The notes under the pieces are model-generated. The model was not told the DNA's origin. It saw only the letters and a program-made list of their open reading frames with translations, and did no database searches. 64,000 nucleotides of DNA, from assembly GCF_900115205.1 (NCBI RefSeq), contig NZ_FOYQ01000002.1, forward strand, positions 62,001 through 126,000. Direction: 5' to 3'. Shown here piece by piece: positions 54,582 to 62,671 of the stretch. Position numbers and translations under genes: made by a program. Source of the DNA: Robiginitalea myxolifaciens (GTDB lineage: Bacteria > Bacteroidota > Bacteroidia > Flavobacteriales > Flavobacteriaceae). How positions within the stretch are numbered: the first letter of the stretch is position 1; every line of letters starts with the position of its first letter.

Positions 54582-54610
54582 ATGCTTTTAGGAGGTCCTG
54601 AATAACCTAT

Positions 54611-55996
54611 TTAGACCATGTCTTCGGGTCGGACCCACTGGTCGTATTCTTCGGCGGTAACATAGCCCAGACGGACAGCTTCTTCCTTGAGGGTAGTGCC
54701 GTTCTGGTGGGCGGAATTCGCGATTTCCGCAGCCTTGTAATAGCCGATTTTGGTATTCAGCGCGGTAACCAGCATCAGCGAATTCTGAACCAGCTTCTCT
54801 ATGGTTGGTAAATTGGGTTCAATGCCGCTTGCACAATGTTCGTCAAAACTCCTGCAGGCATCCCCAATCAGGGTTGCGGATTGCAGAACATTCGCGGCCA
54901 TAACTGGTTTAAAAACGTTGAGTTCGTAATGACCCTGCGTTCCCCCAACGGTAACGGCTACATCGTTGCCCATAACCTGGGCACAGACCATGGTGAGGGC
55001 TTCACATTGGGTAGGGTTTACTTTTCCGGGCATAATCGAACTTCCGGGTTCATTGGCGGGAATGAGCAGCTCCCCGATTCCAGAGCGCGGCCCGGATGCC
55101 ATCATTCGGATGTCGTTGGCAATTTTGTTCAGGGCAACAGCCAACTGCTTCAACGCCCCATGGGTTTCTACCAAAGCATCGTGGGCTGCAAGCGCCTCAA
55201 ATTTATTGGCCGCAGATTTGAAGGGCATCCCGGTGAACTTGGCAATATAGGAAGCCACTAATTCGGCATAACCTTCCGGGGTATTCAATCCCGTTCCGAC
55301 GGCGGTTCCTCCAAGGGCCAGTTCGGACAAATGATCCAGGGTGTTTTCCAGCGCTTTAATGCCGTGATCCAATTGGCTTACATAACCCGAGAACTCCTGG
55401 CCCAGGGTAAGCGGGGTGGCATCCATAAGGTGGGTGCGCCCGATTTTCACCACATCCTTGAACGCTTCGGATTTAGCTTTCAAGGTATCCCGGAGCTGAC
55501 GCACCCCGGGTAGGGTGGAAGTGGTTATTTTGCTGTAAGCGGCAATATGCATCCCTGTTGGGAAGGTGTCGTTAGAAGACTGCGATTTATTGACATCGTC
55601 ATTGGGTTGCAGGGTCTTTTCCCCTTCGCCTATAGTATTGCCGGCAATCTCATGCCCGCGATTGGCGATAACCTCGTTCACGTTCATATTGCTTTGAGTG
55701 CCAGAACCGGTTTGCCAGATCACCAGTGGGAACTGATCGTCGTGCTTCCCCTCGAGGATTTCATCGCAGACGGCAGCGATTAAGTCGCGTTTGGATTCCG
55801 GAAGCACTCCCAATTCGCAATTGGTGTAGGCGGCAGCTTTTTTAAGGTGAGCAAAGCCATAGACGATCTCTAAAGGCATAGAGGCCGCCGGCCCTATTTT
55901 AAAGTTGTTTCGGGAACGCTCAGTTTGCGCTCCCCAGTATTTGTCGGCGGGTACTTTTACCTCGCCCATAGTGTCTTTTTCAATGCGGTATTGCAT
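54611..55996 (-). CDS. fumC: Class II fumarate hydratase
   Basis: 461-aa TCA-cycle enzyme interconverting fumarate and malate. The signature [27 protein letters not shown] and [22 protein letters not shown] are present, along with the catalytic His/Ser regions. Aspartase is a relative, but the motifs fit FumC. It is divergent from a 56-aa membrane protein gene, with interleaved promoters in the 61 nt between them. Confidence 0.95.
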   Translation of the reverse strand: MQYRIEKDTMGEVKVPADKYWGAQTERSRNNFKIGPAASMPLEIVYGFAHLKKAAAYTNCELGVLPESKRDLIAAVCDEILEGKHDDQFPLVIWQTGSGTQSNMNVNEVIANRGHEIAGNTIGEGEKTLQPNDDVNKSQSSNDTFPTGMHIAAYSKITTSTLPGVRQLRDTLKAKSEAFKDVVKIGRTHLMDATPLTLGQEFSGYVSQLDHGIKALENTLDHLSELALGGTAVGTGLNTPEGYAELVASYIAKFTGMPFKSAANKFEALAAHDALVETHGALKQLAVALNKIANDIRMMASGPRSGIGELLIPANEPGSSIMPGKVNPTQCEALTMVCAQVMGNDVAVTVGGTQGHYELNVFKPVMAANVLQSATLIGDACRSFDEHCASGIEPNLPTIEKLVQNSLMLVTALNTKIGYYKAAEIANSAHQNGTTLKEEAVRLGYVTAEEYDQWVRPEDMV

Positions 55997-56007
55997 GGGA
56001 AATTTCT

Positions 56008-56038
56008 TTTGATCAAAGGTAATGATTCGCTACCTTTG
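56008..56038 (+). promoter_or_regulatory. Promoter of the 56-aa membrane protein gene
   Basis: TTTG at 56008-56011, 19-nt spacer, TACCTTTG at 56031-56038: a full match to the Bacteroidota consensus. The start about 56044 leaves a 14-nt leader. Confidence 0.75.
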
Positions 56039-56047
56039 TATTCCAAA
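56014..56047 (-). promoter_or_regulatory. Promoter of fumC, interleaved with the opposite promoter
   Basis: On the minus strand TTTG (56044-56047), a 22-nt spacer, and TACCTTTG (56014-56021). Each promoter's -7 box lies within the other's spacer. The start about 56008 gives a leader of some 12 nt. Confidence 0.65.
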
Positions 56048-56057
56048 CGACAGGGAC

Positions 56058-56228
56058 ATGTTTGAATTTGATCAATATCTTGGATTTCTCGCCTTCTTAA
56101 CCATCGTAACCATTGGTTTCTGGTTAATGATTTTCCTGCTCACTTTTGTAGTACCCTACTGGTTGATCGGGAATATTCGCGAGCTCCTCAAAGAAAAGCG
56201 GGAAGCCCGCAAAGCGCGTAAGGCTTAA
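56058..56228 (+). CDS. 56-aa membrane protein with a charged tail
   Basis: One or two membrane segments (FLAFLTIVTIGFWLMIFLLTF and WLIGNI) followed by a basic/acidic tail (LLKEKREARKARKA). No family known to me. The ATG at 56058 is preferred over an upstream one since it sits 14 nt after a predicted transcription start. It has its own promoter and terminator, so it looks like a real gene. Confidence 0.7.
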   Translation: MFEFDQYLGFLAFLTIVTIGFWLMIFLLTFVVPYWLIGNIRELLKEKREARKARKA

Positions 56229-56250
56229 GGCTACCCAAATAAAAAGTAAA

Positions 56251-56278
56251 AAAGCGGCAATTTGCCGCTTTTTTTTGT
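56251..56278 (+). terminator. Rho-independent terminator of the 56-aa membrane protein gene
   Basis: 9-bp stem (56251-56259 with 56263-56271), 3-nt loop, then a T run. Confidence 0.88.
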
Positions 56279-56318
56279 GCTTCTTTTCCCGAGACGTTGA
56301 TGCCTCGCGAATCCGGTA

Positions 56319-58811
56319 TTAATCCGAAAATCCTCCTTCGTCTTCGAAGTCTCCATCTCCCCCGCGTCCCCCGCGTTTCTTTTGCTCGTTAAAGCGATAA
56401 ACAAAGGAAAGGAGGCTCTGACGGACCCGCCATTGAAATTCACTGTCTGAGGTAAAGAACTCCGTTTCGGTAAAGGAGCGCCGCTTCCTGGAGTTGAAAA
56501 CATCGCGGATACTTAAGGTAATGGTCCCGTTCCCTTTGAGAACATCTTTACTGAAAGCCGAAGTCATTGAGAAAATCCCTTCAGTTTCGGTCTGGGCATT
56601 CTGGTTCGGACCGCGGTAGAAAATATTGTTTTGCCATTCGATAGCCCAGGGGAGGGTAACTTTAGATCCCATCCGGGCAAACCAACTCGTATTTTTTGCA
56701 CCGTAGTCTACCCCGTTGAATTCTCCCTCGGTATCGAATTGGAAAAAATTAAAACTCGCATTCAGCCTTAACTTCCTTGAGGGATTGTATAATAAGCTGG
56801 CCTCAGCGCCGATACGTTGGTTGGTAGACAGGTTAATTGGAATGGATCGGATTATTTCTATCCCGTCTGTAGTAGTTTGCCCGGTAGACTCCTGAACCCT
56901 TTCAAAAGCGCCGGTTTCCCGTTGGTAGTAAATTGAGGAGCTCAGCGTTATTTTGGACCATCGTTTGAGATAGCCCAAATCAAAGGTGTTGGAGAAGGCG
57001 GGGTTCAGGTTCGGATTTCCCTGGAAAACGTTGGTTCGGGAACTCCGGGATGGAAATGGATTAATGAACCAACCCCGTGGCCGGTTGATCCGCCGGTTAT
57101 ATCCCAGGGTAACATTCTCATTTTCGCCTAATTCGTAGATCAGGTTTACGGTAGGGAACAGCCCTAAGAAGTCCTTAGTGAAATTTACATCGACGTCTAC
57201 ACCGAGTTGTTCTTCTAATTCACTTGGGTCGAATTCGGATTCCAACCGACCGCGAAGCCGGGTGTTTTCGAGTCGCAAGCCCAGGAGATAAGAGAATTTT
57301 CCCATTTTATCACCGAACTGGGCGTAGGTAGCGAAGATATCTTCGTTAAAGGTGAATTCGTTGGTCAGGGTCTGATTGGTTACGAACTGGCCTGTACTTT
57401 GGTTCAGGGAATCCAGGCGGTAGTCTGTAAACGATTCCTCCAGGTCTACACGGAATCCGGCTTCGAATTGCGAGTCCCCGAGAGGAAGCACATAATCGGC
57501 TTGCAGGAGGAATTCCTTTTGCTCTTCCCGCTGATCCTCCAGCTCAAGGGCAATGAGATTGTTGTTTGGAAAAGTATTTCGCTCTTCGATATCGGCTCCG
57601 GCATCTTCTGAATCCCTTCCGATTTGCAGGTCTGCCGTTAACTGGTGGCCGTCTTCATTAAAGCGATTGATGTAGTTCATGGACCACTGGTAACTCTGGT
57701 CCTCTTCCTTTTCGGACTCCGTCCTGAGGGTACGGCTGTCAATATCGGTGCCGACAAAGCGTACGGTATTATTCGAGGTTACATCCTTGTCGTTCCCCGA
57801 GCGGAAAAAGAAACTTCCCGTAATGCTCGATTGTTCGTTGAGGAACCACTCCAAGCCAACATTGGCATTAAAGCCCCGGTCGAGCCGCTGAATATCCCGA
57901 TCCTCAGTAATACGATCAAAACTGCCTGAAGTGTAGGTGTTGTCAAAGAAGCCATTTCCCGGACCTTCCCGATACCGGTATCCTATGGTGCTGAATATGT
58001 TGAAATCGTCGTTGCGCAGGTTGGTGTTTATCGTGGTTCCCCCGGTGAGCGGATCTCCGATAAAGCTATTGATAGACCCATTGAATCCCAGGGTTTTCTC
58101 TTTTTTGAGAACAATGTTGATAATACCTGCTGTCCCTTCGGCATCATAGCGGGCCGACGGGCTGGTAATTACTTCCACTTTTTCAATCGCATCAGCAGGT
58201 AATTGCTGCAAGGCATCTGTGGATCCGAATCCGGCCAGGGCCGAAGGACGGCCGTTAATCAGGATACGTACATTTCCATTCCCCCTCAGGCTAATGGCCC
58301 CCTCGACATCTACATCGATCGAAGGCACGTTATTAAGGGCGTCGGAAATAGTTGCCCCGCTATTAGTCAGGTCTTTTCCAATATTGTAGATCTTTTTGTC
58401 GAGTCGGACCTCGACCGTAGTCCGCTCTCCAACAACTTCCACTGCTTCGAGCTGGGCAACATTAAGGCTCAGGCTAATATTTCCCAGATCCCTGGACTGG
58501 GTTAGGGCTTGATTTTCGAGGTTGTAAGTTGTGTAAGAGATGTATTCTACTCGGATGTTGTAGGTTCCGCGGGGAGCTTCAACTTCAAACTTCCCGTCGA
58601 GATCGGTAATCCCCCCGGTAACCGAGCTGGGATCATCGGCTTTTTGAAGAACGATAGTAGCGAATTCGAGGGGGCGGCCTGTTTCCTGGTCCAGTACAGT
58701 TCCCGTGAGGGTTATATTGCCACCTTGTCGGTTGTTGGGGCCGCTGTTGGGACGTTGGGCCAGCGTGCTTAAGGTGCTTAGTACTAGCAGTAGCGCTAAA
58801 ATGTTCTTCAT
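56319..58811 (-). CDS. TonB-dependent outer membrane receptor (OMP_b-brl_3 type)
   Basis: 830 aa. Signal peptide (about 1-18), CarboxypepD_reg-like domain (about 33-115, LTGTVLDQETGRPLEFATIVL), plug (about 120-230: VEVRLDKKIYNIGKDL, SIDVDVEGAISLRGNGNVRILINGRPS, IEKVEVITSPSARYDAEGTAGIINIVLKK), then a beta-barrel. The last strand LLSFVYRFNEQ is followed by about 18 extra residues, RGGRGG then acidic. No SusD-like partner is adjacent, so it is of the SusC-independent kind and its ligand is unknown. A small exported protein is encoded 5 nt upstream. Confidence 0.9.
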   Translation of the reverse strand: MKNILALLLVLSTLSTLAQRPNSGPNNRQGGNITLTGTVLDQETGRPLEFATIVLQKADDPSSVTGGITDLDGKFEVEAPRGTYNIRVEYISYTTYNLENQALTQSRDLGNISLSLNVAQLEAVEVVGERTTVEVRLDKKIYNIGKDLTNSGATISDALNNVPSIDVDVEGAISLRGNGNVRILINGRPSALAGFGSTDALQQLPADAIEKVEVITSPSARYDAEGTAGIINIVLKKEKTLGFNGSINSFIGDPLTGGTTINTNLRNDDFNIFSTIGYRYREGPGNGFFDNTYTSGSFDRITEDRDIQRLDRGFNANVGLEWFLNEQSSITGSFFFRSGNDKDVTSNNTVRFVGTDIDSRTLRTESEKEEDQSYQWSMNYINRFNEDGHQLTADLQIGRDSEDAGADIEERNTFPNNNLIALELEDQREEQKEFLLQADYVLPLGDSQFEAGFRVDLEESFTDYRLDSLNQSTGQFVTNQTLTNEFTFNEDIFATYAQFGDKMGKFSYLLGLRLENTRLRGRLESEFDPSELEEQLGVDVDVNFTKDFLGLFPTVNLIYELGENENVTLGYNRRINRPRGWFINPFPSRSSRTNVFQGNPNLNPAFSNTFDLGYLKRWSKITLSSSIYYQRETGAFERVQESTGQTTTDGIEIIRSIPINLSTNQRIGAEASLLYNPSRKLRLNASFNFFQFDTEGEFNGVDYGAKNTSWFARMGSKVTLPWAIEWQNNIFYRGPNQNAQTETEGIFSMTSAFSKDVLKGNGTITLSIRDVFNSRKRRSFTETEFFTSDSEFQWRVRQSLLSFVYRFNEQKKRGGRGGDGDFEDEGGFSD

Positions 58812-58816
58812 AAAAT

Positions 58817-59269
58817 CTATTCAGGTTTCTGTTTCTTTTTTTTCCTTTTCTTCTCTTTTTTAAGCTTCTTGGTGTTGTACCGGTTCTCTTTTAGTGAAAT
58901 CATTGCCTCGAACTTTTCGGGCGGCAATCCGGATTCCAATTCGGCGCGTTCGGCGCGTTCGATCTTTTCAAGGGCCTCGCGGGTTTGGTCTGCAGGCAAT
59001 TCCAGAATCTGTAATTCAATACGTTGCTGAACATAGCGGGTGAGAATGGAACTGACCACAGCGGCTTCAAAGGGATCCAATTCCACCGCTTCAATGATTT
59101 CAGGCATCTCGGCTTCTACCAATTCCTCTGCGGTTTTGGGTTCCGGTTTGCTTACCGGCCCCTGTGCCTGGGGAATAGCAGGCCTGCCAATCCGACGGTT
59201 TCCCATTGGGGTTTGTGCTACAAGTGAGCCTGTCATCAAAAGCGCAAAAAAGATGAAAAAGTTTTTCAT
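58817..59269 (-). CDS. Exported helical protein with Lys-rich tail
   Basis: 150 aa. Signal peptide (KNFFIFFALLMTGSLVAQ), a Pro-rich linker (PAIPQAQGPVSKPEPK), an acidic helical part (about 46-120, EEMPEI-type heptads, ALEKIERAERAELESGLPPEK) and a very basic end (about 133-150, mostly Lys). It looks somewhat like periplasmic Spy/CpxP-type proteins, but I cannot confirm this. It stops 5 nt before the TonB receptor starts, so they form an operon and may work together. Confidence 0.68.
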   Translation of the reverse strand: MKNFFIFFALLMTGSLVAQTPMGNRRIGRPAIPQAQGPVSKPEPKTAEELVEAEMPEIIEAVELDPFEAAVVSSILTRYVQQRIELQILELPADQTREALEKIERAERAELESGLPPEKFEAMISLKENRYNTKKLKKEKKRKKKKQKPE

Positions 59270-59330
59270 GTCTTCGAATGTTAGATTGTTTCCTTCAGGG
59301 ATAGTTTAAGCCCTGTTGGTTAAAGTATTG

Positions 59331-59675
59331 TTAATTTAAAATTGGGTCCATAAGTTCCGCCGGACGTGCGACAACTGCCTGGTTTCCCCGGGTAATGATG
59401 GGACGTTCAATGAGCTTCGGGTGTTTTGCTAAAGCTTCGATAATCTCAGCGTCATTTAGCTCCCGGCCTTTGTACTGCTCTTTCCAAATTGTTTCTCCTT
59501 TTCGCACGAGTGCTAGTGGGGAGATTGCTAATTTTTCGAGCAGGCCTTTAATATCGGACTCGGACAAGGGATTCTTCAGGTATTCGATTACTTCAAAATA
59601 CTTGCCAGAGGCTTCAAGCCGGGCCATGGCTTCCCGGGATTTACGACATCTGGGGTTGTGATAAATATGAATCAT
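59331..59675 (-). CDS. arsC: ArsC-family arsenate reductase-like protein
   Basis: 114-aa thioredoxin-fold protein of the glutaredoxin-linked arsenate reductase group. The active-site Cys is in YHNPRCRKSRE; downstream LVRKGE and ERPIITRGNQAVVARP follow the family. Spx/YffB-like proteins are the alternative. No other ars gene is near, so the arsenate role is inferred only from homology. Confidence 0.82.
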   Translation of the reverse strand: MIHIYHNPRCRKSREAMARLEASGKYFEVIEYLKNPLSESDIKGLLEKLAISPLALVRKGETIWKEQYKGRELNDAEIIEALAKHPKLIERPIITRGNQAVVARPAELMDPILN

Positions 59676-59716
59676 GGGTGTGTGAATTGGGTTGGGGTTT
59701 ATTCCAGCAGTACGGT

Positions 59717-60803
59717 TTATGTGTTCTCCTGTCCGGTCATCATGAGATAGGCCTTCAGGAAGGCATCCAAATCGCCATCGAGAACGGCATCCACATTACC
59801 GGTTTCCTCCCCGGTGCGGACATCTTTGATCATCTTATAGGGATGCAGCACATAGTTCCGGATCTGAGAACCCCATTCAATTTTCATTTTAGAAGATTCG
59901 ATCGCGTCGCGGGCTTCCTGTTTTTTACGCAATTCAATCTCATAGAGCTGCGACTTCAGCATTTTCATTGCCGTAGCCCGGTTATCGTGCTGGGATCGTG
60001 AATCGGAACAGGAAATCTGAATCCCGGTTGGTTTGTGTACCAACTGGACCTTTGTTTCGACTTTGTTCACATTTTGCCCCCCGGCGCCGCTGGAACGGGC
60101 GGTGGTAATCTCAATATCCGCCGGGTTGATTTCGATTTCAATACTATCATCGACCAGGGGATAAACATAAACCGAAGCAAAAGAGGTATGTCTTTTGGCA
60201 TTGCTATCAAAAGGGGAAATGCGCACCAGGCGGTGAACCCCATTTTCGCCTTTCAACCAGCCAAAAGCGTAATCTCCTTCAATTTCAAGGGTTACGGTTT
60301 TGATTCCGGCCACGTCTCCATCCTGGTAATTCAGCTCCTTTACTTTATAGCCGTTCTTCTCGGCCCACATGATGTACATGCGCATGAGCATGGAGGCCCA
60401 GTCACAGCTTTCCGTGCCGCCGGCTCCGGCTGTAATCTGCAGGACGGCGGTCATCTCATCTCCTTCGTCCGAGAGCATATTTCGGAACTCGAGTTTCTCT
60501 ATAGCCGATTCCGCTTTTTCCAGTGGCTTTAATACCTCCGCCTCTGTGGCTTCTCCAGCCTCCTGAAACTCCAGTAGGACCTCTGCGTCTCCCAGTAAAC
60601 TTTCAGCTTCTTCGAATTCTTTTACCCAACCCTTCAAGCTTTTAAGGCTTTTCATGAAGGCTTGTGCAGTAACCGGGTCATCCCAAAAGCCAGGGACCAG
60701 GGTTTTTTCTTCTTCGGTCTGAATTTCGATGCGTTTGGCATCTATGTCAAAGATACCTCCTTAACGCACCGAGGCGATCCATAAGTGATTTGAATCTTTC
60801 CAA
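59717..60803 (-). CDS. prfB: Peptide chain release factor 2, read through a +1 frameshift
   Basis: RF2 ends translation at UGA and UAA. The main frame (from 60748) has the GGQ loop ([14 protein letters not shown]) and the codon-recognition SPF motif (RISPFDS). The usual first Met of this frame (60655) leaves an RF2 of 312 aa, too short. Upstream, a zero-frame segment encodes ...ALRRYL and ends in CTT TGA at 60747-60752; a +1 shift there continues as DIDAKRIEI...FWDDP, the normal RF2 N-terminus. Joined, the protein is about 361 aa, the usual size. The exact start is a TTG at 60803 or the ATG at 60782. The shift is the autoregulatory device known from E. coli. Confidence 0.92.
60746..60761 (-). 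promoter_or_regulatory. Programmed +1 frameshift site of prfB
   Basis: On the minus strand an SD-like AGGAGG (60756-60761), 3-nt spacer TAT, then slippery CTT TGA C. This is the same layout as in E. coli prfB. Low RF2 slows reading of TGA and lets the ribosome shift. Confidence 0.93.
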
Positions 60804-60873
60804 TGGGAAATTGTTTTCGTATTGCGGCTCAAAATTACGCCTTTTTCAAGGTTTAGCGCGCAAATCTTGTAGG

Positions 60874-61725
60874 CTATTGCTGGGATTGAACAGCAACCGC
60901 ATGCTGGCTGGTGTTTTCGCCCTCACCAAATACAATTCCCTTGAGCGGGGCACAATCGTCGTAGTCCCTGCCATGGGCCACTTTTATGTGATTAGAAGCT
61001 GCCAGGATGTTATTGGTAGGATCAAACCCGATCCAGCCGATCCCCGGCACCCAGGCTTCGGCCCAGGCGTGCATTTGAGCGTCCCCGAAATAGCCTTTGC
61101 CCTGGTGTAAATAGCCGGAAACATACCGTGCAGGTATTCCTTTGTTTCTGGCCAGGGCAATGAATAAATGGGCGAAATCCTGACACACCCCTTTGTTTAA
61201 GCCCAGCACTTCTTCCAGGGAGGTATCCACATCAGTTACCCCAGGGGTGTAATAGAGGTATTCGTAAACCCAGGTATTGAGGGCTTGTAATTTTTCCAGA
61301 TAGCCTTCCCCCTGATCCCAGGAATAGAGCGCTGCAGATCCCGGAGGAAGTGTGGTCAGGTGGGTAGGCCGGATATATCGGGCAAAGGTGAGGCGAAAGT
61401 CTTGTAGCTTGAGTTCAGGACCATTGAACGGCGGAACCATTTCCGGATTGAAAGCGAAGGGGTTAACAACCTCTTTGATCAGACTGATTTCGGCAGTAAA
61501 GGAAATACGGGAAACGGGTCCTTTGCTTCGCACCCGGATGGTTCTAAAGCCAAAACCTGAATGGGACAGCTCCCAGTAAGCTCCCAGGGAATTACTGAAC
61601 TCGAATTTCAGGTGGTGCTGACTCTCATTTTCGAGGGGAAGGATCAGAAACTGCCAGGTAGCTGCCGTTACCGGATAATCGTAGCTATTTTCGGCATTGT
61701 AGGTGATTCGGAAACAATCGGCCAT
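60874..61725 (-). CDS. Transglutaminase-like cysteine protease family protein
   Basis: 283 aa. Start at MADCFRITYNAEN. The N-terminal beta domain (1-130) is the bacterial transglutaminase N-domain; the C-terminal one has the catalytic Cys (NKGVCQDFAHLFIALAR), His (MHAWAEAWVPG) and Asp (IGFDPTNN). It may cleave or form amide bonds on peptides. It starts 1 nt after the alpha-E stop and so belongs to that operon. Confidence 0.88.
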   Translation of the reverse strand: MADCFRITYNAENSYDYPVTAATWQFLILPLENESQHHLKFEFSNSLGAYWELSHSGFGFRTIRVRSKGPVSRISFTAEISLIKEVVNPFAFNPEMVPPFNGPELKLQDFRLTFARYIRPTHLTTLPPGSAALYSWDQGEGYLEKLQALNTWVYEYLYYTPGVTDVDTSLEEVLGLNKGVCQDFAHLFIALARNKGIPARYVSGYLHQGKGYFGDAQMHAWAEAWVPGIGWIGFDPTNNILAASNHIKVAHGRDYDDCAPLKGIVFGEGENTSQHAVAVQSQQ

Positions 61726-61726
61726 T

Positions 61727-62671
61727 CTAATAGTGAAAAAATTCCTTCTCCATTCGACTACCAATTTCGGTGAGCTCGGAAAAGATATGATCGATATATC
61801 CCTGGATATCCCCTTCGATATCCTCAATGCATTTAAACTGGTATTCGGAACGAATTTTGCCAACGAGGAAGGCCGTTGAGTCCTTATCGTCTATTTTCAT
61901 GGGATTCAGGGAAACCACATGGCGATAAATCTGATTCAGGGCATTCATAACTGATCTCGGGCAGCGGGGATTCAGAATGAGAAATTCAAGGGTGCTCAGG
62001 CTCGATGGCGATTTCTTGTACAGTCTGCGCATCATATCGTAAGATTCGGCACATTTGAGCAGCGTAGTCCATTCGTAACTGTTGCGAAACCTATCGCCAT
62101 AACTGCCTGGGGCAAGCCGGGCATCATTATACTTGGCGTTTATCATTCGCGTAATCTGTAAGGCCCTTTCCATGTTCACCCCCATCATAATAATGGCGTA
62201 GATCTCATCATGGAGTAACGTACCGCGGATTTTTGCGCGAAGAATCGCAGTGAGCTCGGTAACCTGGGATGTGTACTCAAACAGTCCAGTTTTTACAAAA
62301 CGCTCCTTGGGGTAGGAGGTCGCGAAATGATAAAACTTATTGACCGACTCGTAGAGTTCTGTTGAAATTAAGTCCCTTGCCGAATGCGCGTTTTCCCGGG
62401 CATAACAGATCGAATTACAAACCGATGAAGGGAAATCCTGATCCAGGCCAACCTTATAGAGCACCTCCTGCTCATTTACTTTATCGTTTTTACCGACAGG
62501 ATCTCCAGCCATAAAGAGTATGGAGCGCAAGACAAAATTCCGCTTTTGGGATTTGGCATTCGGGGCGTCGAGGCTGGAAAAATAATTCACATTCATGAAC
62601 CGGGCCATGTGTTCGGTCCGCTCGATGTATCTTCCCATCCAATAGAGGTTGTCTGCAGCCCTAGCCAGCAT
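61727..62671 (-). CDS. Alpha-E domain protein
   Basis: 314-aa all-helical protein of the alpha-E (COG2307) family. Start at MLARAADNLYWMGRYIERTEHMARF. It is unknown biochemically; alpha-E proteins are found fused to or beside circularly permuted ATP-grasp enzymes and transglutaminases. Its start lies within the ATP-grasp gene (11-nt overlap). Confidence 0.88.
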   Translation of the reverse strand: MLARAADNLYWMGRYIERTEHMARFMNVNYFSSLDAPNAKSQKRNFVLRSILFMAGDPVGKNDKVNEQEVLYKVGLDQDFPSSVCNSICYARENAHSARDLISTELYESVNKFYHFATSYPKERFVKTGLFEYTSQVTELTAILRAKIRGTLLHDEIYAIIMMGVNMERALQITRMINAKYNDARLAPGSYGDRFRNSYEWTTLLKCAESYDMMRRLYKKSPSSLSTLEFLILNPRCPRSVMNALNQIYRHVVSLNPMKIDDKDSTAFLVGKIRSEYQFKCIEDIEGDIQGYIDHIFSELTEIGSRMEKEFFHY

